A DNA stretch of 64,000 nt, taken from contig NZ_JADX01000023.1 in NCBI RefSeq assembly GCF_000518605.1, forward strand, positions 16,387 through 80,386, read 5' to 3'. The notes beneath the pieces were generated by a model. It saw only the letters and a program-made list of their open reading frames with translations. It did no database searches and had not been told where the DNA came from. This DNA is from Shewanella fidelis ATCC BAA-318. Its GTDB lineage: Bacteria > Pseudomonadota > Gammaproteobacteria > Enterobacterales > Shewanellaceae. Positions 48,088-58,769 of this stretch are shown here, piece by piece; the first letter of the stretch is position 1; the number at the start of each line of letters is the position of its first letter. A program made the position numbers and the translations under genes.

Positions 48088-49530
48088 TTAGTACTTCCAA
48101 AAGCTTGGGTGAAATAGTACCGCCACGGTTAAGATCTCTAAGCGACCAAGTAACATACCTACAGCTAACGCCCATTTAGCCACATCGGGCAAACTGGCAA
48201 AATTGCCTGCTGGGCCAATTGTTCCGCCAAGCCCTGGACCAACATTTGTTACCGCAGTAATCGCTCCGGTAAAGCTGGTTATTGGATCTAATCCAGTGAG
48301 TACCAATATGATCGACAGTAACACTATCACCATGACAAATAGCAAAATAAAAGTCACAAGCGAGCGGACAATATCTTCTCTGATCACCCGTTTGTTATAA
48401 CGTTCTTTGAACACGCCATTGGGATGAAACTGCTGTTTAAGTTGCTCTCGCATGATGGCGCCAGCAATTTGAAAACGAAATATTTTGATGCCGCCGGATG
48501 TCGACCCAGAGCAACTGCCGACAAACATTAGAAATAGAAAGGCAATATTTGCCAAAGCGCCCCAAGCGGTGTAATCGGTAAGGCCATAGCCAGTTGTTGT
48601 CACTACTGAAACAACATTAAAGCTGGCAAGGCGTAGGGCATCGAGCGGAGCAATTTCTCTGCTGCTCCACAGCCATAAAGCAAGAGAGCAAGAAACAAAG
48701 ATAACAAACTTTAGAAAGCCTTTTACTTGGGCATCGTTCCACACTTTAACGGAGCGCTGTTGCGCCATATAGACAAACATCAACAGTGGTAAACCGCCAG
48801 CAAGCATAAATGTGGTGCCAACCCAGTGAGCTTCATTTGAAAACGCAGCCATTGATTTATCAGAAGTGGAGTAGCCACCCGTCGATAGTGTGGTCATAGC
48901 ATGGTTGATGGCTTCAAACCAATTCATGCCGCTATTGTGATAAGCCAAAAAACATAAAAAGGTGAGTAGGCAATACACCAGAAAAAGGCTTTTAGCCATG
49001 TGTTGAGTGCGTGGGGTGGTTTTATCACTCCAATCTGACGATTCTGTTCTAAATAAGCGCATACCACCGACGTTTAAAAAAGGTAGTACTGCCACGGCCA
49101 TCACAATAAACCCGATGCCACCCATCCATTGTAGCAGCGAACGCCAAATTAAAATGCTGTGATCCATGGTATCTAGGCCTGACAACACTGTTGAGCCTGT
49201 GGTGGTGATCCCTGACATGGTTTCAAAGAAGGCGTCGGTATAGTTAATGCCGTGATACAAGGTAAACGGCATTGCGGCAAACAAGCTAACAATTAACCAA
49301 GTTAAGCTTGTTAATAAGAACATGTCACGGATGTTGAGGTGTAAACGGCTATTTTGCCCTTGATGCATACAGAAACTAGCGGCACTGCCAGAGACTAAAG
49401 AAGAGATCATAAAGGCAGCAATAGTTTCTTCGCCGTAATAAAGGGCAAAGGCGCCGGGGATCAACATAAACACTGTCAGTGTTGATAAGAAGATCCCCAG
49501 AATAAATAGTAGAGGACGATAGTTCAGCAT
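48088..49530 (-). CDS. trkH: Trk potassium transporter TrkH (second copy)
   Basis: A 480-residue paralogue of the TrkH at 44793, with filter stretches SGITTTGSTVLSGLD, TLSTGGYSTSD, VVTTTGYGLTD and TAVTNVGPGLGGT. It probably partners with the TrkA encoded 200 bases upstream. Sequence divergence from the first copy is considerable, so this is not a recent duplication; different affinity or regulation is likely. Confidence 0.94.
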   Translation of the reverse strand: MLNYRPLLFILGIFLSTLTVFMLIPGAFALYYGEETIAAFMISSLVSGSAASFCMHQGQNSRLHLNIRDMFLLTSLTWLIVSLFAAMPFTLYHGINYTDAFFETMSGITTTGSTVLSGLDTMDHSILIWRSLLQWMGGIGFIVMAVAVLPFLNVGGMRLFRTESSDWSDKTTPRTQHMAKSLFLVYCLLTFLCFLAYHNSGMNWFEAINHAMTTLSTGGYSTSDKSMAAFSNEAHWVGTTFMLAGGLPLLMFVYMAQQRSVKVWNDAQVKGFLKFVIFVSCSLALWLWSSREIAPLDALRLASFNVVSVVTTTGYGLTDYTAWGALANIAFLFLMFVGSCSGSTSGGIKIFRFQIAGAIMREQLKQQFHPNGVFKERYNKRVIREDIVRSLVTFILLFVMVIVLLSIILVLTGLDPITSFTGAITAVTNVGPGLGGTIGPAGNFASLPDVAKWALAVGMLLGRLEILTVAVLFHPSFWKY

Positions 49531-49677
49531 AATTTTTTATACCAATGAGTATAAAGATTTCACCGCTCTGCGAGAGTTTAGTTGATGTGATAAGCACATT
49601 ATGTGTGTATCACATCAGTTGCTACGGTACTCCATATAATCGCGCCCAAATAAAAGCGCGTTTATATTTTAGAAATG

Positions 49678-49704
49678 ATCAGCCAGAGTATGGCTTTGGC
49701 TGAT
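49678..49704 (-). terminator. Possible terminator after trkA
   Basis: ATCAGCCA (49678-49685) pairs with TGGCTGAT (49697-49704); on the minus strand only a weak CATTTC follows. Confidence 0.4.
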
Positions 49705-49727
49705 AATTATCTTGATTTTAAATACAA

Positions 49728-51137
49728 CTAAAAGAAGAACGCACTCGGTTGGAACAGTTTTTCAACTTCGCCAATAAACTTCTTGTTTACCAAGAAGAGA
49801 ATGACGTGATCACCTTGCTCAATGACAGTTTTATCGTGAGCCATTAATACTTCTTCATCACGCACGATAGCACCAATAGTTGTACCTGGTGGTAACTTGA
49901 TTTCGCTAATTTGTTTACCAACAACTTTAGAGGTATTTGAATCACCGTGGGCAATCGCTTCGATAGCTTCTGCTGCGCCACGACGTAACGAGTACACGTT
50001 ACAAATATCACCTTGACGAATATGGGTCAGCAGCGCTGAGATCGTCGCTTGTTGAGGAGAGATAGCAATATCGATATTGGCTTCTTGGACAATATCAACA
50101 TAGGCTTCACGCTGGATAAGCACCATGACTTTTTTCGCCCCCATACGCTTAGCGAGTAGTGCAGCCATAATGTTGGCTTCATCGTCATTCGTGACCGCGA
50201 TGAATACATCGGTCTGGTCGATATGCTCTTCTAACAGCAACTCTTGATCAGAGGCGTCACCACAAAAAACTGTAGTGTTTTCAAGCTTTTCAGATAGCTC
50301 TTCAGCACGCTCTTGTTTACGTTCGATCAGCTTTACTGAATGATTGCGTTGTAGTTGTTTTGCTAAACCTAAACCAATGTTACCACCACCGGCAATCATG
50401 ATATTGCGGTAAGAATTATCTAGCTTTTGCATTTCGCTCATAACTGCACGCACGTGGCGGCTGTCGGCAACGAAAAACACTTCGTCATCGGCTTCAATAA
50501 TTGTGGTACCACGCGGCATAATAGGGCGACCTTGCCGAAAGATAGCTGCTACTCGGGTATCAATATTAGGCATGTGTTCGCGCAGTGCTGCTAGAGCATT
50601 ACCAACGAGCGGTCCACCATAATAAGCGCGCACTGCAACTAAACTTAAGCGACCTTCGGCAAACTCGAGTACCTGCAATGCTCCCGGGTACTCAACGAGG
50701 CGGCCTATGTAGGCAGTAACAAGTTGTTCAGGAGCAATTAGCTCATCAATAATAAAGCCGCCACGAGGGCGATTTTCTGCTTGCTTGGTTTCACTGTCGA
50801 TAAATAGCTTGTCACGTAGGCCAAGATATTGTTCTGAGCGAATTCGGGCAATTTTGGTCGGCGTACCATATAGCGAATAAGCAATTTGGCAGGCAGCCAT
50901 ATTACATTCGTCGCTATTGGTCACCGCGATCAACATGTCGGCATCTTCAGCGCCAGCTTCTTTTAACACACTTGGGTGCGCGCCATGGCCGACGATGACA
51001 CGTAAATCGTATTTGTCTTGTAGGCTGCGTAGGCGGTTTTTATCACTATCAACAATGGTGATGTCATTATTCTCACCTACTAAGTTCTCAGCTAATGTGC
51101 CGCCAACTTGTCCTGCACCCAAAATGATAATTTTCAT
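49728..51137 (-). CDS. trkA: Trk system potassium regulator TrkA
   Basis: A 469-residue cytosolic protein with two RCK halves, each an NAD-binding fold: [13 protein letters not shown] at residue 7 and [13 protein letters not shown] near 240, each followed by a TrkA-C domain. It gates TrkH according to NAD(H). It is the last gene of def-fmt-rsmB-trkA, its start 7 bases after the rsmB stop. Confidence 0.96.
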   Translation of the reverse strand: MKIIILGAGQVGGTLAENLVGENNDITIVDSDKNRLRSLQDKYDLRVIVGHGAHPSVLKEAGAEDADMLIAVTNSDECNMAACQIAYSLYGTPTKIARIRSEQYLGLRDKLFIDSETKQAENRPRGGFIIDELIAPEQLVTAYIGRLVEYPGALQVLEFAEGRLSLVAVRAYYGGPLVGNALAALREHMPNIDTRVAAIFRQGRPIMPRGTTIIEADDEVFFVADSRHVRAVMSEMQKLDNSYRNIMIAGGGNIGLGLAKQLQRNHSVKLIERKQERAEELSEKLENTTVFCGDASDQELLLEEHIDQTDVFIAVTNDDEANIMAALLAKRMGAKKVMVLIQREAYVDIVQEANIDIAISPQQATISALLTHIRQGDICNVYSLRRGAAEAIEAIAHGDSNTSKVVGKQISEIKLPPGTTIGAIVRDEEVLMAHDKTVIEQGDHVILFLVNKKFIGEVEKLFQPSAFFF

Positions 51138-51144
51138 TGCCGTA

Positions 51145-52425
51145 CTAATCCTTCACTAGGCGAGCGTAATAGAAGCCGTCCATACTGTTTTGTCCCGGAA
51201 CAATCTGCCAGCCAATATCATTTGGGTTAGCTTGTTCTTCAATCGGTACTAAAGTCGCATCAGGCGTTCTGGCTAAAAATGCGCTCACTTGATCTTTGTT
51301 TTCCTGTGGCAAAATTGAACAGGTTGCATACAAGAGTGTGCCACCTGGCTTTAGCCACTTCCAGCAGTGATCGAATATTTTTGACTGCAGTTGTGCCAAT
51401 TCTTCAATATCGTTGTTTTTTCTAAGCCATTTGATGTCCGGGTGACGACGAATAACCCCAGTTGCAGAGCAGGGCGCATCGAGCAGAATACGGTCGAATT
51501 TCTCACCTTGCCACCAAGAATCGATATCTGCAGCGTCACCATGGATAACTTCAGCTGTAAGTGACAATCTATCTAAGTTTTGCTGTACGCGCTCAAGACG
51601 CTTAGCATCAAAGTCGACAGCGACTAACTTAATGTTTGGCGCCAACTCTAATAAGTGGCAGCTTTTACCACCGGGCGCGGCACAGGCGTCAAGCACCAGC
51701 TCTTCACCTTGTGGAGCAAGCAATGTAGCAGCCCATTGCGCAGCGCCATCTTGTACCGATGCTGCGCCAGTTTCAAAACCGGGCAGTTGCATCACATCAC
51801 GTGGGCTGCTCAATAGAATTGAGTCTGGGCTATTGCCAGCTTCAGCTTCAATATCTAGACCCGCTAATGCTTGTAAATAGGTTTCTCTTGTTTGTGATTG
51901 CTGGTTATTACGCAGCCACATAGGTGGGCGTTCATGACTTTGCTCTATCACATTCTGCCAGCTATCAGGGTAGGCTTCTTTTAGACGCTTAATGATCCAA
52001 GCTGGAGTGTTATATGCCAAGGTGTCGTTGTCAGTTGCCAGTGGCTTTTCTTGGCGTTGAATATTACGTAATACGCCGTTGACCACTTTGACTAAACCTT
52101 CGAACTTTAACTGACGACAAGCTTCTGCTGTTTCAGATATCGCGGCATGGCTCGGAATGCGAGTAAAATATAGCTGGTAGCAACCCACTAGCAAAAGCTG
52201 GTGGACGATACGCTGCTTGCCTTTCATCTGTTTGCTCATGCAGTCGCTAACTTGTTTATCAAGCTGCGGCAAATATCGCATTACACCGTAACAAAGCTCA
52301 GCAAGCAGTGCTTTATCTTTGCCATTTTCGAGATTTTTTTGTTGCTCAGGCAAGGCTACAGACAGTGAGATACCTTTTTCTAGCACCTGAAAAACGACCT
52401 TGGCGGCCAACGCTCTTAAATTCAT
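51145..52425 (-). CDS. rsmB: 16S rRNA (cytosine-967-C5) methyltransferase RsmB
   Basis: A 426-residue methyltransferase. An N-terminal NusB-like RNA-binding domain (to about 140) precedes a Rossmann domain with [17 protein letters not shown] (SAM site), the [18 protein letters not shown] and [13 protein letters not shown] motifs carrying the two catalytic cysteines. Its start lies 6 bases after fmt. Confidence 0.96.
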   Translation of the reverse strand: MNLRALAAKVVFQVLEKGISLSVALPEQQKNLENGKDKALLAELCYGVMRYLPQLDKQVSDCMSKQMKGKQRIVHQLLLVGCYQLYFTRIPSHAAISETAEACRQLKFEGLVKVVNGVLRNIQRQEKPLATDNDTLAYNTPAWIIKRLKEAYPDSWQNVIEQSHERPPMWLRNNQQSQTRETYLQALAGLDIEAEAGNSPDSILLSSPRDVMQLPGFETGAASVQDGAAQWAATLLAPQGEELVLDACAAPGGKSCHLLELAPNIKLVAVDFDAKRLERVQQNLDRLSLTAEVIHGDAADIDSWWQGEKFDRILLDAPCSATGVIRRHPDIKWLRKNNDIEELAQLQSKIFDHCWKWLKPGGTLLYATCSILPQENKDQVSAFLARTPDATLVPIEEQANPNDIGWQIVPGQNSMDGFYYARLVKD

Positions 52426-52431
52426 TGCTGA

Positions 52432-53397
52432 TTAAGCCTCTTGATTGTCAGAACCTGTTAGCACAGTTCCTGGGGTAAACCACTCTGCTTTTGAGTTGAG
52501 AATATCGGCAACGCTTAACGGCTTCTTACCTGGTAGTTGCATTTGCGTGATGGTTAATACGCCTTCACCTGTCGCAATGCTGATGCCATTTTTGTCCGCA
52601 GATAAAATGGTGCCTGGCTGCTTTGTGCTGGTTTCATTACTAACATGGCTCTGCCAAACTTTGATGGTATTGCCTTCATGATCATAATGGCTTACTGGCC
52701 ACGGGTTAAAGGCGCGGATCTCTCGCCATAGTGCTGTAGCAGATTTAGACCAGTCCAAACGGGCTTCTTCTTTTGATAACTTCTCGGCGTAGTTAGCCAA
52801 TGCTTCATCTTGTTTTTCTGCTGGTAGTCTATCTTCAGCAATACCGGCTAATGCTTCAACTAATGCTGTTGGCCCTTGCTCTGCAAGCTTTTCATAAAGG
52901 GTGGCAGAAGTGTCACTATCTTCGATTTTTAGCTGAGTTTTTAGCAGCATATCGCCAGTATCTAAGCCAATATCCATCTGCATAATGGTGACACCGGTTT
53001 CGCTGTCGCCTGCCCATAATGCGCGTTGGATAGGGGCAGCGCCACGCCAGCGCGGTAAAATTGAACCATGAACGTTAATGCAGCCAAGACGAGGGGTATC
53101 TAATACCACTTTAGGCAAGATCAGCCCGTAAGCAACGACAACCATAATGTCGGCATTGAGTGCGGCTAATTCTGCTTGGGCATCTTCGTCGCGCAGAGAT
53201 TTTGGTTGGTAAACAGCAATATCATTTTCAAGCGCTAAGGCTTTTACTGGACTCGCTTGCAGTTTTTTACCACGGCCAGCGGGTCTGTCTGGTTGGGTAT
53301 ATACCGCAATGACGTTGTGTTCAGAATCAATTAGCGCTTGAAGATGGCGTGCAGCAAAGTCTGGTGTTCCTGCAAAAATAACGTTTAATGGTTTCAA
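52432..53397 (-). CDS. fmt: Methionyl-tRNA formyltransferase
   Basis: A 321-residue enzyme that formylates initiator Met-tRNA. The formyl-transfer motif [21 protein letters not shown] carries the catalytic asparagine and histidine, and [12 protein letters not shown] the aspartate; a C-terminal OB domain binds the tRNA. Its start lies 4 bases after def, so the pair that adds and removes the formyl group is co-expressed. Confidence 0.97.
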   Translation of the reverse strand: MKPLNVIFAGTPDFAARHLQALIDSEHNVIAVYTQPDRPAGRGKKLQASPVKALALENDIAVYQPKSLRDEDAQAELAALNADIMVVVAYGLILPKVVLDTPRLGCINVHGSILPRWRGAAPIQRALWAGDSETGVTIMQMDIGLDTGDMLLKTQLKIEDSDTSATLYEKLAEQGPTALVEALAGIAEDRLPAEKQDEALANYAEKLSKEEARLDWSKSATALWREIRAFNPWPVSHYDHEGNTIKVWQSHVSNETSTKQPGTILSADKNGISIATGEGVLTITQMQLPGKKPLSVADILNSKAEWFTPGTVLTGSDNQEA

Positions 53398-53401
53398 AGA
53401 T

Positions 53402-53914
53402 TTATCCTTGTTTGGCTTCTAGACGGGCTGCTTTTTCAAGTTTTTGTTTGATACGTTGACGCTTTAGTGGCGACAAGTAGTCGACAAACAACTTACCTGA
53501 TAAATGGTCTAATTCATGCTGCAAACAGATTGCGAATAGCTCATCAGCTTCAAGAGTGAACTCTTTACCAAAACGGTCTAGGGCTTTGATTGTTACAAAT
53601 TCGGCACGTTCAACTTTTGCGTAAACGCCAGGCACAGATAAACAGCCTTCTTCATTAGTGAACTCACCACTTTTTTTAATAATCTCAAGGTTGATAAACA
53701 CCTTAGGGCGTTCAACATCATCTTGGAGATCCATCACGATTAACTGATGGTGGTAGTTCACCTGTGTTGCAGCTAAACCTATGCCTTTTTCTTCGTACAT
53801 GGTTTCGAACATGTCATCGATTTGGGTTTGCAGTGCATCGTCAAACACAGTAATTGGCTTGGCAACTGTGCGTAATCTTTCATCTGGAAATTGTAAAACT
53901 TTTAGTAAACTCAT
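53402..53914 (-). CDS. def: Peptide deformylase
   Basis: A 170-residue metalloenzyme that removes the N-formyl group. The three motifs [16 protein letters not shown] and QHELDHLSG are complete (Cys and two His as metal ligands, catalytic Glu). The frame is open to 54001, but the ATG at 53914 gives the normal [14 protein letters not shown] start. First gene of def-fmt-rsmB-trkA, divergent from the LysM gene. Confidence 0.97.
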   Translation of the reverse strand: MSLLKVLQFPDERLRTVAKPITVFDDALQTQIDDMFETMYEEKGIGLAATQVNYHHQLIVMDLQDDVERPKVFINLEIIKKSGEFTNEEGCLSVPGVYAKVERAEFVTIKALDRFGKEFTLEADELFAICLQHELDHLSGKLFVDYLSPLKRQRIKQKLEKAARLEAKQG

Positions 53915-54063
53915 ACCTAAACTCTTAACAAGTCTGTCAAATTTGAGCCAGTTGGTTATACTGACTTTTGCTAATGGCTCAATTTTAGTCGTTAGCGGCA
54001 TTCAATAACAGCAAAAGCTCTATTAATACTTTAATAAAAGAGCAATAAGGCACGGATACCTTG

Positions 54064-55152
54064 ATGAAACGGTTAATATTACTAGCTTCACTTATATTTG
54101 GTTGTACTTTTGCTTTCGCTGACACCCTGACGCTAAAGTCTGGTCACCCCGACTCTTATGTGGTGAAGAAAGGCGATACGCTTTGGGATATCTCTGCCAC
54201 ATTTTTAAATGATCCATGGCGCTGGCCTAAACTATGGGGAGTCAATCCTCAGGTAGCCAATCCACATTTAATTTACCCCGGCGATAAACTCACTTTAGTT
54301 TTTATCGACGGTGAACCGCGTTTAGTCATGAAGCCTCATGTGAGGAAGAGTCCAGAAGGGCGTATATCGGCTAAAGATGGCGCTATTCCTGCGATAGATT
54401 TATCACTGATCCAACCTTATTTACTACAAAACCGTGTTGTAGACGGTGACTGGTTTGAGCAACAGCCTAAAGTGATGGGCGGAGAGAGTTCGTCAAAGTT
54501 TCATGTGACCTCTGATATCATTTATGTACATGGCAAGCTAGCGGTTGGTGCCAAGCTTGGGGTGTACGCTGAAGGGCGTGAGTTTACAAATAGCGAAGGT
54601 GATAGCTTAGGTTTAGAGGTTGTGCTGTCAGCTTCAGGTCGAGTTATCGAGTCTGGTGAAGTTTCTAAGGTTAAATTGCTCAGCAATTTACGCGAAACAG
54701 AGGCCGGTTATCGAGTGTTACCAATCGAAGATGATTCGCTAATGTCGGCTTATTTTATGCCTCGAGCTGCGCAGTTAGCTGAGCCTGCAACCGTGCTCGC
54801 TTCAGGTAAAGATGTTAGAGCCATGGGTAAGCTAGATGTGGTGTATCTTGATAAAGGCGCGAATGATGGCGTTGCAACGGGTGATGTGTTCTCTATCTTT
54901 AAAGATGGTAAAGTTGTGGTAATTGATAGCGACGGCACACCAGTGCAGCCATATGAGCGTAACCGCTATGACAAAATACTTGCCAATTTATCTTCAGATA
55001 GCGCAGTAAAAATGCCAGATTTATACCGTGGTGAGTTAATGGTATTTAAGGTATTTGATAAAACCAGTATGGGGATCATACTCGTGAATGAGCGCCCTGT
55101 AAGAGTGGCAGATAAGCTAACGAACCCCGAGCAGGCTAGTATCAGCGAATAA
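54064..55152 (+). CDS. Secreted LysM-domain protein
   Basis: A 362-residue exported protein: signal peptide of about 20 residues (MKRLILLASLIFGCTFAFA), then one LysM domain (YVVKKGDTLWDISATFLNDPWRWPKLWGVNPQVANPHLIYPGDKL, about 32-77) for peptidoglycan binding, and a C-terminal beta-rich region of unknown role. The frame opens one codon earlier at TTG; the ATG at 54064 is preferred. A LysM protein between def and dprA is usual in related gammaproteobacteria. Confidence 0.9.
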   Translation: MKRLILLASLIFGCTFAFADTLTLKSGHPDSYVVKKGDTLWDISATFLNDPWRWPKLWGVNPQVANPHLIYPGDKLTLVFIDGEPRLVMKPHVRKSPEGRISAKDGAIPAIDLSLIQPYLLQNRVVDGDWFEQQPKVMGGESSSKFHVTSDIIYVHGKLAVGAKLGVYAEGREFTNSEGDSLGLEVVLSASGRVIESGEVSKVKLLSNLRETEAGYRVLPIEDDSLMSAYFMPRAAQLAEPATVLASGKDVRAMGKLDVVYLDKGANDGVATGDVFSIFKDGKVVVIDSDGTPVQPYERNRYDKILANLSSDSAVKMPDLYRGELMVFKVFDKTSMGIILVNERPVRVADKLTNPEQASISE

Positions 55153-55223
55153 ATCGGCTATATGCTAATTTAGTTTGCTGGTCGATATTGCAGGATGCAG
55201 TATCAATTAATCAAGGATGAACT

Positions 55224-56327
55224 ATCAATAATACACTGGTCGATTGGCTAGTTGTTTCTTCTGTATCTGGGCTAGGTCCAGCTCGGATTAAGCAACTAGT
55301 AAAGCAAATGAATATTGCGGAGCTTAAGCAGAGGTTAGTGCATGAGCCGCAAGCGTTGCCGCTACCTGAATCATTACTGCGTAGCTGTTTTACTCCCAAT
55401 TACTCGTTAGTTGAGGAGGCGTTGGCTTGGCAACAAAGCAGTGATAGTCACCACTTAATATGTCCTGATGATCCCATCTATCCGCCGCTACTAAAGCAAC
55501 TGAATGACCCTCCCACTATATTGTTTTTAAAGGGTAACATTAATGCGTTACTGTTACCCAGCATTGCTGTTGTTGGCAGTCGCAATGGGACGATTGGCGG
55601 AAAAAAAGTGGCTTATGAGTTAAGTTCACAACTGGCTGCAAGTGGCATGTGTGTAACGAGTGGAATGGCGTTAGGAATAGACGGTGTCGCTCATCAAGCT
55701 GCAATTGATAGTGATTGTCCGAGTATTGCTGTATTGGGTACGGGTGTCGAAGTGATTTATCCTAAACGTCACCGAAGTATTTATCATGACATTCAAACTC
55801 AAGGCTGTGTACTCGCTGAGTTTTGGCCAGAAACTAAACCTCATGCGGGCAATTTCCCTAAGCGGAATCGCATTATTAGTGGCTTAACTATGGGAACTCT
55901 AGTTGTTGAAGCGAGTGTTAAAAGTGGTTCCTTAATTACTGCGCGTTTAGCGAATGAACAAGGTCGTGAGGTGTTTGCGGTTCCGGGAAGTGTGCTAAGT
56001 GGGCAAAGTGAAGGCTGTCATAAATTAATACGCGAAGGTGCCAAGTTGGTTGAGTCGGTAACCGATATTTTGGAAGAAGTTAGCGCTTTATCAAATTATC
56101 ACCTTGAAGAATTAAAAGCGTGTCACCATATAGGGGGGGAAAGCGCCTCTGATTTGCCATTTTCCTCGCTGTTAGCTAGTGTAGGCTATGAGACTACAAC
56201 GATAGATGACGTAGTTGAACATAGTGGAAAAACCATAGAGCTAGTATTGGAGCAATTGCTTGAACTCGAGTTGCAGGGTTGGATTACTGCAGTGCCTGGT
56301 GGTTATATAAGATTAAAGAGGAGCTAG
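55224..56327 (+). CDS. dprA: DNA processing protein DprA (Smf)
   Basis: A 367-residue protein that protects incoming ssDNA and loads RecA in transformation. The Rossmann core is clear: [44 protein letters not shown], and [45 protein letters not shown]; a winged-helix C-terminus follows. The frame reads back past the first ATG (55308) into an N-terminus like E. coli Smf ([14 protein letters not shown]) with no ATG, GTG or TTG before the stop at 55218. I give ATC at 55224 as the likely start, seven bases after AAGGA, with low certainty; an annotation starting at 55308 would lose 28 residues. Confidence 0.85.
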   Translation: MNNTLVDWLVVSSVSGLGPARIKQLVKQMNIAELKQRLVHEPQALPLPESLLRSCFTPNYSLVEEALAWQQSSDSHHLICPDDPIYPPLLKQLNDPPTILFLKGNINALLLPSIAVVGSRNGTIGGKKVAYELSSQLAASGMCVTSGMALGIDGVAHQAAIDSDCPSIAVLGTGVEVIYPKRHRSIYHDIQTQGCVLAEFWPETKPHAGNFPKRNRIISGLTMGTLVVEASVKSGSLITARLANEQGREVFAVPGSVLSGQSEGCHKLIREGAKLVESVTDILEEVSALSNYHLEELKACHHIGGESASDLPFSSLLASVGYETTTIDDVVEHSGKTIELVLEQLLELELQGWITAVPGGYIRLKRS

Positions 56328-56329
56328 CC

Positions 56330-56803
56330 ATGTTTGATATCCTCATGTATTTATTTGAAAACTATGTGCATAGTGAAGTTGAACTTCTGGTTGATGAAGA
56401 CGAACTTACTAAAGAACTAACACGCGCAGGATTTCACCAAAGTGAAATTATTAAAGCCCTGTCTTGGTTGGAGCAATTAGCAGATCTGCAAGAAGCGGGC
56501 ACGCCATACCTTTGTAACCACGATCAGCATTCATTCCGCATTTATACTAAAGATGAAATGGAAAAAATTGACGTCGAAAGTCGTGGTTTTTTACTGTTTT
56601 TAGAGCAGATTAAAGTGCTCAATGTAGAGACTCGAGAAATGGTTATTGATCGAGTGATGCAAATCGATGAGCCAACATTGAATTTAGATGACTTGAAGTG
56701 GGTGATCTTAATGGTGTTATTTAATGCTCCTGGTCATGAGTCTGCTTATGCGCAGATGGAAGATCTTATCTTTGAGCAACCAGATGGACGTTTACATTCA
56801 TAA
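56330..56803 (+). CDS. smg: Smg protein (DUF494)
   Basis: A 157-residue protein of unknown function, the same length as E. coli Smg. It begins [16 protein letters not shown] and has the FYTxxEMEKxD-like [22 protein letters not shown] region. The ATG at 56330 has a GAGGAG ribosome site six bases upstream; the dprA stop codon ends at 56327, so the two genes are nearly contiguous and probably coupled. Confidence 0.94.
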   Translation: MFDILMYLFENYVHSEVELLVDEDELTKELTRAGFHQSEIIKALSWLEQLADLQEAGTPYLCNHDQHSFRIYTKDEMEKIDVESRGFLLFLEQIKVLNVETREMVIDRVMQIDEPTLNLDDLKWVILMVLFNAPGHESAYAQMEDLIFEQPDGRLHS

Positions 56804-56821
56804 TTAGCGTTATCATTAACA

Positions 56822-56850
56822 CAAAGGAGGCCTCAGCCTCCTTTTTCGTT
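56822..56850. terminator. Terminator after smg
   Basis: AAAGGAGGC (56823-56831) pairs with GCCTCCTTT (56836-56844) across a CTCA loop, followed by T-run; it faces the metalloprotease gene end. Confidence 0.85.
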
Positions 56851-56860
56851 TTAAGTGAAT

Positions 56861-58633
56861 TTAAAATTTCAGGTGGTTTGCACCGTGGGCTAAATGCTGT
56901 GGTTGTAAGTAGTCTCGGTAATCATAGCGCCCTTGTTTGTGCAGTCTTCGTTTGCTGTCGGCTTCTATATCATCAAACGCCTCTACTTGGACTGTTAGCC
57001 AATCAGAGAATTGGGCTTGATGTGCTGTCAATGACTGCATGAGTTGCTCATAACCCTCAAAGTAGTCAGTCTTTAGATATTTACTCAACTGTACAAACTC
57101 TTGGTGATGGTTTTCAGCTAAAAAACGAATAGCCATATAGCTCCACTTATAAGTTCTGTCTTGGCCATCTTTGTATTCAGTTGCAAAGATCTCTTCCAGC
57201 GTAGGTGCTTCGTTAATGTCTCGCTTGATAACCCGCAGCGCTGATGGATTGTTATCGCCTTTAGAGACATACTCAGCCAAGCCTTCAGACCACCACACCA
57301 TTTTCGATGGGAAATGACCAAAGCCTGCGTACTTTACAAAATGACCATCTAAATAGTGCACATATTCATGATTAAGGTTCCAAACTTTGAACTCTGGCTC
57401 AATCCACCATTGGCGATAGGCAAAGAAAGTGGCTTGGTTGCCAGGCTTTGATGGTTTGCCTTCTATATACATACCGCCGTTGTCGGTATTAATGTCGAAA
57501 ATGAGCTGACCATAAAGGTGGTATTGGCTCCAGTTTTTAAATGCAACTACTCTAAGGGCGGTATTAAAGTCATTTGGCGTTGGCTTTAGTTCTGTTTCTA
57601 ACAAACGATGAAAGCTTGATTCTTGCGACGTTAGCTTGGTGCAACTCTCTGCTAATTCTTGCTCGTTTAAATCTTGGGTTAATATAAATAGCGAGTCAGA
57701 GCAGTGATGTTCGATTGGTAGAGCTGTTTTTAGTTCTGGTATGCGGCAAATATCGCTATTGTTTTCACACAGTTCTTGGCCGGCAAATACGTTGACATGA
57801 AAGCCTGCGGTGTAGGCATCCTTAGCGGCATCACCACGGTTTGCCACATCAGCTTTGGCAATAGCAGATACAGCGTTATCTATTGCGAGCTCTTGCTCTG
57901 TCGGCTCGCCATCTTCAGATGAAGGCAGTGATAAACGATATAAAGCTAACGCCCAGTATGCATTCGTTAATGGCCAGTCTTTGTCTGCGCGAATACTTTG
58001 GGAGCTGGCTGCAAAATCGAGTAATGGCGAGTCGAGGTCGGCGTTAATCAAAGTCTTGTTTAACTCGCCATCCATATCTTTACGTGCTTTGTTCAGCAGA
58101 AAGCCATAGGCCTTCAGTGTTTCTAATAAACCGTAGTCATTAGTTAAACTAGCCGATGAAGCAGCAAGTTGTTGTAGTTGAACTCCTAGTTGCGGCAGAA
58201 GCGGCGCTAGGGCTAATGCGGCATCATTACTTGCAAAGTAACGATACAAGGTTACGGCGTATTGTTCTTGTAAGCGCGGTTGATTATTAAGTCGGCCTGA
58301 GTTAGCTAGTTGTTCTAATGCAGTAGCTAGAGTGGTTATCTCTTTCTCAGTTAGCTCGTCAGTTGGTCCGTAATAACTAAAAGCACGAAAATAATAGAGG
58401 AGTTGATCTATGGTATCGGTGTTTTCAGTGGCACCTAATGCAATGCTAGCTTGTAAAAAATTGTCTTTAGTTAACAGTGGGTTTTGTGCGTTAAATAAGT
58501 CTGCTTCTGAAGTTGAGCTGATTTGGCTAATAAGCTGCTGATTGATTGGTTGCTGTATGTGGTTACTACAACCAGAAAGTGTAACCAACAAAGTCGCTAT
58601 AATTGTTGTAGAGAGCTTAGAGGGTGAGGTCAT
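56861..58633 (-). CDS. M9-type (collagenase-like) metalloprotease lipoprotein
   Basis: A 590-residue lipoprotein: lipobox LSGC with Cys22 as the lipid-anchored residue. The zinc motif HEYVH is at 422-426, followed by YLDGH and, 24 residues on, WWSEGLAEY (448-455), the pattern of gluzincins in the microbial collagenase family (peptidase M9). The N-terminal 400 residues are alpha-helical and resemble the M9 activator region. Aspartate rather than the fully typical collagen-binding tail follows: no PKD or PPC domain is present, so it may cleave peptides rather than native collagen. Located alone, divergent from yrdD. Confidence 0.85.
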   Translation of the reverse strand: MTSPSKLSTTIIATLLVTLSGCSNHIQQPINQQLISQISSTSEADLFNAQNPLLTKDNFLQASIALGATENTDTIDQLLYYFRAFSYYGPTDELTEKEITTLATALEQLANSGRLNNQPRLQEQYAVTLYRYFASNDAALALAPLLPQLGVQLQQLAASSASLTNDYGLLETLKAYGFLLNKARKDMDGELNKTLINADLDSPLLDFAASSQSIRADKDWPLTNAYWALALYRLSLPSSEDGEPTEQELAIDNAVSAIAKADVANRGDAAKDAYTAGFHVNVFAGQELCENNSDICRIPELKTALPIEHHCSDSLFILTQDLNEQELAESCTKLTSQESSFHRLLETELKPTPNDFNTALRVVAFKNWSQYHLYGQLIFDINTDNGGMYIEGKPSKPGNQATFFAYRQWWIEPEFKVWNLNHEYVHYLDGHFVKYAGFGHFPSKMVWWSEGLAEYVSKGDNNPSALRVIKRDINEAPTLEEIFATEYKDGQDRTYKWSYMAIRFLAENHHQEFVQLSKYLKTDYFEGYEQLMQSLTAHQAQFSDWLTVQVEAFDDIEADSKRRLHKQGRYDYRDYLQPQHLAHGANHLKF

Positions 58634-58769
58634 TTTTATTCCCTAATATGTAGTTCCTTATATTATTGGATACAATATATCATCACCTTTTACTAAATTC
58701 TAACATTGGAATATAAAACTTAGCCAATTCCTTGGTAGAATAGCGTGATATAGATGAATTGAGACAATC

